A DNA stretch of 8,049 nt from Clostridiales bacterium (GTDB lineage Bacteria; Bacillota; Clostridia; Christensenellales; Borkfalkiaceae): the NCBI GenBank assembly GCA_021635425.1, contig JAJWOJ010000014.1, positions 1-8,049 of the forward strand. Direction: 5' to 3'. The number at the start of each line of letters is the position of its first letter. Within the stretch, counting starts at the first letter, position 1. Shown here in pieces: positions 1-5,875 of the stretch. The notes below the pieces were generated by a model that worked only from the letters and a program-made list of their open reading frames with translations, was not told the origin of the DNA and made no database searches. The position numbers were made by a program, and so were the translations under genes.

Positions 1-894
1 GCTTCTATCTTTATGGCGCAGGACCTCGGAATAGAGCCGAGCGAAGATAGATTGCAGAATAACGCGGCATACATACAGTCGTGGAAAGACGAAATCAAGG
101 AAAATCCGAACGCACTGTTTACGGCAATCGCCGACGCAGACAAAATCGCAAGGTATGTTTCAAGCAAAGAGCAGGCGTACAGGCAGACCAAAGACGTCGA
201 ATATTACGCGATCGTGGAAGAAACGAACGCTTATTCGGAGCAGGTTTACAGGTGCTATATCTGCGACGAAGAGGGCAAGGTAAAACCGCTTATCAACTAC
301 GGCTTTGCCGACAGGGACGCGCTCGAAAAAGAACTCGATAAAATCAAAGAACTTGACCTTTGGAAAGATAAGACCTTTGAAGAAGTCGGAATAGAAGCAC
401 TGAAAGCCAAAAGCGAAGAAAAAGAAAAAGCGGGCAAGGTAGAACAGGAGAAGTCAACGGAATATATCAGACCTTCCGAACTTGTAGCGGCGGAAGTTGC
501 GGCAAAAGCCTTGCCCGTCAGTATGGACGGCAGAGGGTTGGAAAGTCTTACCCGCATGAGCGACCGCGAAACGCTTTCGCGAGCGGAAACCTATTACGGG
601 AAAGACGGCAAATTCTCCGACTTGTATCACGGTAAGAACGTCCTCAAAAGCGAAGAAGAAAGCGAATACGGACTGATGGTACGGCTTGCGATGTTCTGCG
701 GCGGCGATCAAGATAGGCTCTTGCGAGTGTTCCGTTCATCGGGGCAATATCGTGAGGAAAAGCCGAACGCTTATTACGAGAAAATGGCGGAAAACAGTCT
801 GAAATTCATCAGCGACACCAAGCGTTCTTTCGCACCGATGGGCGAGCAGAGCGGATTTTCCAAGGGCAAGCAAGGCATCAATTCAAAGAGGTAA
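1..894 (+). CDS. ArdC-like zincin / primase-helical-domain protein, 5'-truncated by the window edge
   Basis: The frame is open to base 1 (residues ASIF precede the first ATG at 13), so the true start lies upstream. Residues below are numbered from that ATG. Residues 1-45 look like the C-terminal end of an ArdC-type zincin metallopeptidase domain: a helix ending in LGI, then AAYIQSW (18-24), then an Asn-Pro-x-Ala-Leu-Phe and 'Ala-Asp-Lys-Ile-Ala-Arg-Tyr' helix. The HExxH zinc site would be off-window. Residues about 60-165 are charged, with a Glu/Lys-rich linker. Residues about 190-270 (YYGKDGKFSDLYHG, then LAMFCGGDQDRLLRVFRSSG at about 226-244) resemble the helix-bundle domain found C-terminal to the catalytic part of NrS-1-type primase-polymerases and D5-like proteins. 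ArdC-type proteins protect incoming DNA and are common on conjugative elements. I infer a role in establishment or replication in the recipient. The family match is from memory of motifs. Confidence 0.72.
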   Translation, partial: ASIFMAQDLGIEPSEDRLQNNAAYIQSWKDEIKENPNALFTAIADADKIARYVSSKEQAYRQTKDVEYYAIVEETNAYSEQVYRCYICDEEGKVKPLINYGFADRDALEKELDKIKELDLWKDKTFEEVGIEALKAKSEEKEKAGKVEQEKSTEYIRPSELVAAEVAAKALPVSMDGRGLESLTRMSDRETLSRAETYYGKDGKFSDLYHGKNVLKSEEESEYGLMVRLAMFCGGDQDRLLRVFRSSGQYREEKPNAYYEKMAENSLKFISDTKRSFAPMGEQSGFSKGKQGINSKR

Positions 895-898
895 CCAA

Positions 899-907
899 AT
901 GAAGTAG
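899..907 (+). other. Two-codon minicistron (Met-Lys-stop) with a good SD
   Basis: The sequence AAAGAGG (885-891) lies 7 nt before an ATG at 899 that is followed by AAG and TAG. The next gene starts at 913, only 5 nt after this stop, and has no SD of its own. Ribosomes could load here, terminate, and reinitiate at 913. It may also be a chance arrangement or the remnant of an older start. Confidence 0.35.
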
Positions 908-912
908 CAGAA

Positions 913-1362
913 ATGATAAGACGGTTTTTTATAGCGATAAACGTAATTCTTTTTCTTCTATCGCTGTTCTTTCTGATAAAGACGGCGACGGACAAAAAGG
1001 AAATCAACCGTTATTACGGAGAAAAATTTTCGTACACCGAAACGGCGGGCGGCGAAGTCGAGCTTGAGATGTCAGACGGAGAAACCGTGCGATTGCGCTT
1101 TGATAAAGAAGTGGTAAAAGCGGAGCAATCGTACAGAGTAAAGGACAGAGCCGGGCAGATATATCTGACAACATTCATATATTCCTACGCACGGGAAAAG
1201 GAAATACATATCGAGAGAAAATTTACGGATATGCTCGGAGAACTCCGTTTGCACAACGCGCTCTATGCGGTCGGATACAAGAGAGAACAGACCGCAGACG
1301 CGGACTTGGATTTCACCTCGGACAAGCGGTGGTACGTCAATTTCATAAGCACAATATTTTAA
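913..1362 (+). CDS. Small membrane-anchored protein of unknown function
   Basis: 149 aa. I do not recognise the family. Residues 1-4 are basic (MIRR) and are followed by a single hydrophobic segment (about 5-23, FFIAINVILFLLSLFFLI core). A soluble domain of about 125 residues follows, with alternating polar/hydrophobic stretches suggesting beta strands (for example VELEMSD, ETVRLRF, QIYLTTFIYSY). A type II single-pass or uncleaved-signal topology with the C-terminal domain outside the cell is likely. There is no lipobox Cys. The ATG at 913 is the only plausible start: it is in the same frame as the upstream gene, whose TAA (892-894) blocks extension. The ATG has no clear SD directly in front and sits just after a minicistron. 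The position between replication-type and mobilisation genes suggests an accessory transfer role, but the sequence does not show one. Confidence 0.7.
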   Translation: MIRRFFIAINVILFLLSLFFLIKTATDKKEINRYYGEKFSYTETAGGEVELEMSDGETVRLRFDKEVVKAEQSYRVKDRAGQIYLTTFIYSYAREKEIHIERKFTDMLGELRLHNALYAVGYKREQTADADLDFTSDKRWYVNFISTIF

Positions 1363-1381
1363 GAAAAAAAGGAGACGAAAA

Positions 1382-1774
1382 ATGAAAGAAAGAAATTTCA
1401 GATTCAGAAAAAGTTTTGCGGAAGTCATCAGGGTGATGGACGACAAACAGGCAGGCAAATTCATCAAAGCGGTATGCGATTACGTTTTTGACGGAAGAGG
1501 TTACGACGGAAACGACACGGCGATCAAGACGGCGTTCACGCTCGTAAAGGTTACGTTGGACGCCGAGAAAACGGACAGAGAGAACGGTAGACGCGGCGGG
1601 ATCAAAAGCAGAGAAATCCGCAAGGCACAGGATCAAAAGCCGAGCGTGGCAAAGGTTATCGCCGGCGGAATTATGGCAGGCGAGATGCTGAAAAGTATCC
1701 TTGAAAGTCAGAACGAACAGTCGGACGAAGATGACGAACCCACTGAAAATAAGTTTGAAAAAGGGGGCTTTTGA
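1382..1774 (+). CDS. DUF6291-like small protein
   Basis: 130 aa, started by ATG with AAAGGAG (1368-1374) 7 nt upstream. Residues 1-80 follow a pattern I associate with DUF6291-type phage and mobile-element proteins: an N-terminal 'F-x-x-S/A-F-x-x-x-I' helix (FRKSFAEVIRVMDD), a 'GKFIKAVCDYVFDG' helix, a 'TAFTLVKVTLDAEK' helix, and the Asn-Gly-Arg-Arg-Gly-Gly turn (ENGRRGG, about 64-70). Related proteins often sit beside replication initiators, and their molecular function is not established. Residues 80-130 are a variable tail with an acidic patch (SDEDDEPTE) and probably lack a fold. It is followed by 84 noncoding bases holding two hairpins, so it may be the last gene of the upstream group. 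The family assignment is by motif recall. Confidence 0.68.
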   Translation: MKERNFRFRKSFAEVIRVMDDKQAGKFIKAVCDYVFDGRGYDGNDTAIKTAFTLVKVTLDAEKTDRENGRRGGIKSREIRKAQDQKPSVAKVIAGGIMAGEMLKSILESQNEQSDEDDEPTENKFEKGGF

Positions 1775-1787
1775 GAAGCAGGATAAG

Positions 1788-1811
1788 GTTTTCCCAAACT
1801 ATCGGGAAAAC
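1788..1811. repeat. Perfect 8-bp inverted repeat, 8-nt loop
   Basis: GTTTTCCC (1788-1795) pairs fully with GGGAAAAC (1804-1811) around the loop AAACTATC. It is not followed by a T run, so it is not an intrinsic terminator. It suits a protein-binding palindrome or an oriT arm. Confidence 0.75.
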
Positions 1812-1823
1812 GATATGAAGAAC

Positions 1824-1840
1824 AAGTCGGAAACCGACTT
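1824..1840. repeat. Perfect 7-bp inverted repeat, 3-nt loop
   Basis: AAGTCGG (1824-1830) pairs with CCGACTT (1834-1840) around AAA. It is followed by only two further T before C, so it is a weak terminator at best. It ends 5 nt before the SD of the next gene (AAAGGAGG, 1846-1853). If formed in RNA, it could affect ribosome access. Confidence 0.7.
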
Positions 1841-1858
1841 TTCAGAAAGGAGGCTGAA

Positions 1859-2311
1859 ATGGGCAGAAAAATAAAATTCGATAAGAACTGCGGCAGTAAA
1901 TTCATCACGATCGACGACGAGAAGAAGTGGGAATTGATCCGCGAAATTGCAACGGTAAAAAGATACGAGAGCAGCTTCAATGCGATCGTCAACGACGCGC
2001 TTGCGTTCGGACTTCCCGAACTGCACAAAAGATTGTTCGACAAGGTACAGCTTGACGGCGAAGAAAAAGCCGTGAGCGTTCCGAAAGAATACAGCGTGGA
2101 CGCGTTCTATTTTGAACTGATACGACTGATGAAAGAAATCATCGCAAACCAAGTGGTGGAGAAACGACTGATATGCTCCATCTTCAATCTTCTCTCGTTA
2201 TGGGCGGACGGAACGCGGTCGGGCGAAAATTTCAGGAAAGGATTTCTAAAAGATACGCCGGACTTCATCGTGAAAGACGAAGCAAGACTATTGAAAGAAG
2301 CGGGGAGGTAA
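1859..2311 (+). CDS. Putative relaxosome accessory protein (possible ribbon-helix-helix)
   Basis: 150 aa. ATG start with a strong SD (AAAGGAGG, 1846-1853; 5-nt spacer). Residues about 12-55 run KFITIDDEKKWELIREIA, then a helix with YESSFNAIVNDALAFGL. A short strand followed by two helices with 'S-x-x-x-x-I-V-N-D-A-L' fits the ribbon-helix-helix DNA-binding fold, but I cannot prove it by eye. Residues 75-125 look helical and amphipathic and may mediate oligomerisation. The gene sits between a hairpin-rich gap and the relaxase, the usual place for small proteins that bind oriT and help the relaxase (as with the auxiliary proteins of MOBL plasmids). Its stop codon is separated from the relaxase reading frame by a single in-frame TAA (2309-2311), and its last codons contain the relaxase SD. 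The gene pair is therefore probably translationally coupled. Confidence 0.55.
   Translation: MGRKIKFDKNCGSKFITIDDEKKWELIREIATVKRYESSFNAIVNDALAFGLPELHKRLFDKVQLDGEEKAVSVPKEYSVDAFYFELIRLMKEIIANQVVEKRLICSIFNLLSLWADGTRSGENFRKGFLKDTPDFIVKDEARLLKEAGR
2302..2308 (+). promoter_or_regulatory. Ribosome binding site that points to a non-AUG relaxase start
   Basis: GGGGAGG at 2302-2308 overlaps the end of the accessory gene. There is no ATG, GTG or TTG within 50 nt downstream in the relaxase frame. A 9-nt spacer leads to ATC at 2318, which is the best-placed codon. The next usable start, TTG at 2366, is 57 nt away and has no SD of its own. Confidence 0.5.
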
Positions 2312-2317
2312 ACGACA

Positions 2318-3643
2318 ATCAGCAATCAACCGGTCGTACTGAATATACAATACACACCGTACCGCTTGCCGAAGAACGCGAGCGGACTTGAAAGAGCGGC
2401 GCACGAAGCGGAGCGCGGATTTTACGATATGACGGGCGGCAAAAACGTCTATGACTATATCACGACGGAAGGAAAAATCACGGGTAAGAAAACGGGACAA
2501 ATCACCGCGCTCGAATACCTGCAAAAATCCACGGGCGTGTTCAACGGCAACGGAATGATTTCCGCGGAGCAGGTGGAAGAAATGAAAGCGCGGCTGAAAA
2601 AGAACGAGGGAAATATCTATCACGGATTTATCTCTCTCAACGAGGAACAATCGTACAAGATCGACACGCCCGAAAAGTGTATCGGACTAATCAAAAACAC
2701 GTTCGGTCAGTTTTTGGAGGACGCGAAATTCAACAGGAAGAATATTGACCTGATGTGCGCGTTGCACCTCGACAAGCCGCATCATCTGCATATCCACTTT
2801 GTCTTTTGGGAGAAAGAACCGACGTATAAAACCCAAAAAGGCACGTTCGGCTATCGTAGAAAAGGCAAGATAGAAATGGCGGCAATCAACAACTTATTCG
2901 TCCGAATCGGACTGTACATAGACAGCGACAGGGACAAGCTCTATAAAACGCGGGTGGAGGCGATCAGAACGCTTCGGGGTATGACTTCCGTCAAAGCGGC
3001 GATGGGAAGCAGCGACGAGATAAGAAAGGAGATTTTGTCGCTTGCAAAGGACTTGCCGAAAACAGGCAGGCTCTCCTACGGTAGCAAGGATATGGAAGCA
3101 TACGTTGGGAGGGTAGATAAGATAGTCGATATGCTCATCGGCTATCAGGGACAAGCGCGGAAAGCGAACGCCCGGTTTTACAGAGAACTCGAAAGAAAGG
3201 AACGGGCGATCAAGAATATTTGCGGGATGCCCTATGCGCTCGTAAGGAGAAACATAGGGCTTGAAGAAATGGAACGGGACTTGCCGAAGTACCATAACAG
3301 AATCGATGAGAGCAAACTTACGATCATTCAGGATATAGAAGCCGACTACAAGAGGCGACAAGGAAACCTCGTTCTCAAACTCGCAAAATTCATAAAACCC
3401 GAAATCTACGAAAAACCGAGATTCGGCAAGCTGAAACCGAGCGATACGAATCACAAACGCCGACTTGCGATGTCCCGCCGTAAAATCAAAGCTCTGTTCG
3501 GAAAATTCCTGCGCTCTTTCGGAGAGGACAGCGAACTGTTGGAACGTGATTTTTCCCGCAGGTTGCAGGAAGTCGAGGAAGAAATGGAGGAAAAGCGCAA
3601 ACGGGAAAACGGAGAAAGACAGGAGGTGAACAGTAAGGATTGA
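2318..3643 (+). CDS. MobL-like (MOB family) relaxase, unusual start codon
   Basis: About 441 aa if initiated at ATC 2318, or 425 aa from TTG 2366. Relaxases nick one strand at oriT, stay bound to the 5' end through a tyrosine, and pilot the strand through the secretion channel. The metal-binding histidine motif is clear: HLDKPHHLHIHF at residues 150-161 (ATC numbering), with H150, D152, H156, H158 and H160. Upstream are tyrosines suited to catalysis (Y45 and Y47 in NVYDYITTEG), then 'ALEYLQKSTGVF', 'EEMKARLKKNEG' and 'IYHGFISLNEEQ'. This order matches the MobL/MOBL relaxases of Bacillota. The C-terminal half is helical and charged, ending in a Glu/Arg coiled coil. Residues 1-16 before TTG encode SNQPVVLNIQYTPYRL, a typical first beta strand, so the TTG start would remove part of the fold. 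The gene overlaps the coupling-protein gene by 4 nt (TTGA). Confidence 0.82.
   Translation: MSNQPVVLNIQYTPYRLPKNASGLERAAHEAERGFYDMTGGKNVYDYITTEGKITGKKTGQITALEYLQKSTGVFNGNGMISAEQVEEMKARLKKNEGNIYHGFISLNEEQSYKIDTPEKCIGLIKNTFGQFLEDAKFNRKNIDLMCALHLDKPHHLHIHFVFWEKEPTYKTQKGTFGYRRKGKIEMAAINNLFVRIGLYIDSDRDKLYKTRVEAIRTLRGMTSVKAAMGSSDEIRKEILSLAKDLPKTGRLSYGSKDMEAYVGRVDKIVDMLIGYQGQARKANARFYRELERKERAIKNICGMPYALVRRNIGLEEMERDLPKYHNRIDESKLTIIQDIEADYKRRQGNLVLKLAKFIKPEIYEKPRFGKLKPSDTNHKRRLAMSRRKIKALFGKFLRSFGEDSELLERDFSRRLQEVEEEMEEKRKRENGERQEVNSKD
3621..3626 (+). promoter_or_regulatory. Ribosome binding site for the coupling-protein gene
   Basis: AGGAGG at 3621-3626 lies 13 nt before the TTG at 3640, longer than ideal. 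GTG at 3626-3628 overlaps the SD and is in the relaxase frame, so it is not the start. The distant SD and TTG suggest weak, coupled translation. Confidence 0.5.
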
Positions 3644-5859
3644 ACAGAAAAGAAGGAACAAAACACAGAAAGAGGAAATCGAACAAACTCAAAATCTTAT
3701 TTTGGGCGATTCTGTTCGCGTTTGTATCCGTACTCATTCTGTATCTGTTTTCGCTCGGCGGTGAGAACGGGATAGCCGAAATCCTGAACATGCGGGATTA
3801 TTGGCTGTCTGTCGGCGTTGCGAACGGACTGATACTCATCGGGTATCTGATGATGTATCGGGTGGACGCGCAGAATATCGCCCTGAACGAAAACGACCTT
3901 GAAGATACGGAGTGGCTGTCGGTCAAACGCCTGAAAAAATTAAAAGAATTTCAGGTGTACGACTATAAAGCAGCGGACAGCAAGCAGGACGGAATCGTCA
4001 TCGGTGCGGAGAAAAAGGGCGGAAACGTTGAAGTGATAACGACAAGTCAGTTGCACGCGCTCATCGTCGGTACGACGGGTAGCGGTAAAACGACGGGCTT
4101 CGTCGATCAGAATATAGCGGTTTTGGGGAAAAGCCAAAGCAAGCCGAGCATCGTCATATCCGATCCGAAGAAAGAACTTTACGAAAAGCACGCAAAGAAC
4201 CTTGAAAAGCAGGGATATAAAATCTCCGTTCTCGATCTGCGCGAGCCGTACAGCTCCGAGCGGTGGAATCCGATGAACGTGCTGCTGAGAAGAATCCGCT
4301 TGGTAAAAGACCTTGAAAACAACTTGGAGCAGAAAGACGGGAAATATTACGGCGCGGGCGAAGTGTTTCTTTCTTACCGCGACGCAAGAACGCGTATGCA
4401 GGAGTTAAAGGATGAAATCTACGAAAATGCGCAGGACCTTGTGTACACGCTATGTCCCGTTCAGAATAAAGACCAACCGACTTGGGAGCAGGGAGCAAGG
4501 AATCTTATTTTCGGTTTCGTGCTTGCAATGTGCGAGGACTGTATCAAAGGAAAGCTCGACGAAAAACAACTCGTGCTTTTCAACGTCTATCACAACATCT
4601 GCAAGTATTGTTCGGAAGATACGACGATGCTCAAAAAATACCTGATGGAAGGGAGAGATGAATTTTCAAAAGTCAGAGGGTTGGTAAACACCGTGCTTAT
4701 TACCTCGGATAAAACGCTTACGAGTTATTTGTCCGAAGTAAACAGTTATATGCAACAGTTGTCCGACGACGGCATTATGTCGATGACCGCCGAAAACGAC
4801 CTTGACATCGTGAACTTGGACGAACAGCCGAACGCGGTATTCATCATCGTGCCGGACGAACGGTTTACGCGCCATCGCTTTGTCACTCTGTTTATTACGC
4901 AGATGTACAAGGAACTTGTGGAAAAGGCGAACCTAAATCTCCGTCGCGGCGAAAAAGATACGGCGATTCTCAAACGGAACACCTATTTCGTCTTGGACGA
5001 ATTTGCGAATCTTCCGAAGTTTGACAACATCGAAGGTATGGTAACGGTAGCGCGTTCGCGCGGAATCCGGTTCCTGTTCGTATTGCAGAGTTATTCACAG
5101 CTTACGGCAAAATACGGACGGGACGTCGGGGACATTATCAAGACGAATTGCAACGTAAAAATCTTTATCGGTTCGGACGACAGCGAAACGAGAAAAGAGT
5201 TTTCGGAGCTTTGCGGAAACAAGAAAATCAAGCAATTTTCGGTCAATACCAATGCGGAAAACCCCGCAAGCAGTAACACGGGCGCAACGACGCAACCGCT
5301 GATTACGGTGGGTATGCTTGAACGGTTAAACGGCGACGAAAAGGGCGACGCGATTGTGTCGGTCAGAGGATACGAGCCGATATGGACGGTATTCACGCCG
5401 TCGTATGAACTGAAAAAGGTTTATTTCCCCGAAGGGAAAGCGGCAATCGGAAAACGCGAAGCGGTGCTGTTCGAGAAAGAGAAATACGTTTTCGATATAT
5501 CGGGCGAGAGCGGACAGTCAATGGAAGATAAGATTAATGAGGCGATCGAAGAACGCGAAGCCGAGAAAGCGGAAATGCTTGAAAAAGACAAAAAGCGCCG
5601 CGTCGCCGAGCTGACGAAAAAGTGGGACGACGTGGAAGCGGAACTGCAACGCGTGGTAGATAACGTTTGTCATTATCTTGACGGAACGGACGAAAAGGCT
5701 CTGCGCCAAGCGTCATACGAAAACAAAGCGCGATTGCTTCTGATGATTACCGAAAACTATCAAAGGAGCATTGCGGACGAAATCAGAGTGGCGGCAGACA
5801 AGATACAACTTGAACTTCTGCCGAAAATGAAAGAATATCAGGAACAAGCCAAAAGATAG
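3640..5859 (+). CDS. VirD4/TraG-type type IV coupling protein
   Basis: 739 aa. This membrane ATPase docks the relaxase-DNA complex to the type IV secretion channel. Two membrane segments lie at about 19-39 and 55-73. Walker A is GTTGSGKT (144-151), and Walker B is FVLDEF (450-455; D453, E454). RSRGIRFLFVLQS (472-484) carries the conserved sensor Gln483. RWNPMN and the 'TNCNVKIFIGSDDSET' segment are further family hallmarks. A Glu/Lys-rich coiled coil begins near residue 628 and runs to about 675, extending the usual length of roughly 550-650 aa; it may read relaxase or substrate. The start must be TTG 3640: an in-frame TAA at 3634-3636 blocks extension, and the next ATG (residue 51) would remove the first membrane segment. 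The start overlaps the relaxase stop (TTGA), so translation is probably coupled. AGGAGG at 3621-3626 is 13 nt away, a long spacer. Confidence 0.93.
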   Translation: MNRKEGTKHRKRKSNKLKILFWAILFAFVSVLILYLFSLGGENGIAEILNMRDYWLSVGVANGLILIGYLMMYRVDAQNIALNENDLEDTEWLSVKRLKKLKEFQVYDYKAADSKQDGIVIGAEKKGGNVEVITTSQLHALIVGTTGSGKTTGFVDQNIAVLGKSQSKPSIVISDPKKELYEKHAKNLEKQGYKISVLDLREPYSSERWNPMNVLLRRIRLVKDLENNLEQKDGKYYGAGEVFLSYRDARTRMQELKDEIYENAQDLVYTLCPVQNKDQPTWEQGARNLIFGFVLAMCEDCIKGKLDEKQLVLFNVYHNICKYCSEDTTMLKKYLMEGRDEFSKVRGLVNTVLITSDKTLTSYLSEVNSYMQQLSDDGIMSMTAENDLDIVNLDEQPNAVFIIVPDERFTRHRFVTLFITQMYKELVEKANLNLRRGEKDTAILKRNTYFVLDEFANLPKFDNIEGMVTVARSRGIRFLFVLQSYSQLTAKYGRDVGDIIKTNCNVKIFIGSDDSETRKEFSELCGNKKIKQFSVNTNAENPASSNTGATTQPLITVGMLERLNGDEKGDAIVSVRGYEPIWTVFTPSYELKKVYFPEGKAAIGKREAVLFEKEKYVFDISGESGQSMEDKINEAIEEREAEKAEMLEKDKKRRVAELTKKWDDVEAELQRVVDNVCHYLDGTDEKALRQASYENKARLLLMITENYQRSIADEIRVAADKIQLELLPKMKEYQEQAKR

Positions 5860-5864
5860 CTTGA

Positions 5865-5871
5865 AAGGAGG
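5865..5871 (+). promoter_or_regulatory. Ribosome binding site deciding the surface-protein start
   Basis: AAGGAGG at 5865-5871 sits 4 nt before TTG 5876. It would lie inside the coding sequence if translation began at the earlier TTG (5861), so 5876 is the better start. Confidence 0.65.
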
Positions 5872-5875
5872 AACA

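Larger units (their letters stand above)
1775..1858 (+). other. Candidate origin of transfer (oriT) region with twin inverted repeats
   Basis: This 84-bp gap is the largest in the window. It holds two perfect inverted repeats (1788-1811 and 1824-1840) and a weaker AAAAG/CTTTT palindrome at its left edge (1759-1772, inside the end of the previous gene). It lies directly upstream of the probable relaxosome accessory gene and the relaxase. In many conjugative elements oriT sits just there and carries inverted repeats next to the nic site. I cannot identify a nic sequence, so oriT is an inference. The hairpins could instead be RNA or protein-binding elements controlling the downstream genes. Confidence 0.4.

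Noticed and set aside
1824..1842. Second hairpin as an intrinsic terminator
   Set aside because: Three-base loop, 7-bp stem and only a short T run. It also sits directly before a strong SD within an apparently continuous operon.
1815..1874. 19-codon open frame (ATG 1815) across the hairpin gap, overlapping the accessory-gene start
   Set aside because: No convincing SD and no conserved feature. Its length is expected by chance. A leader peptide role cannot be excluded but is unsupported.
2894..3661. 255-codon open frame on the - strand opposite the relaxase
   Set aside because: Rich in Phe, Ser and Leu with no motif, and fully overlapping a well-supported relaxase. It is a shadow frame.
5861..5875. 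Earlier TTG (5861) as start of the surface protein
   Set aside because: It would put the SD AAGGAGG inside the gene and add a Gly-Gly-Thr segment before a standard signal-peptide start. TTG 5876 is better.
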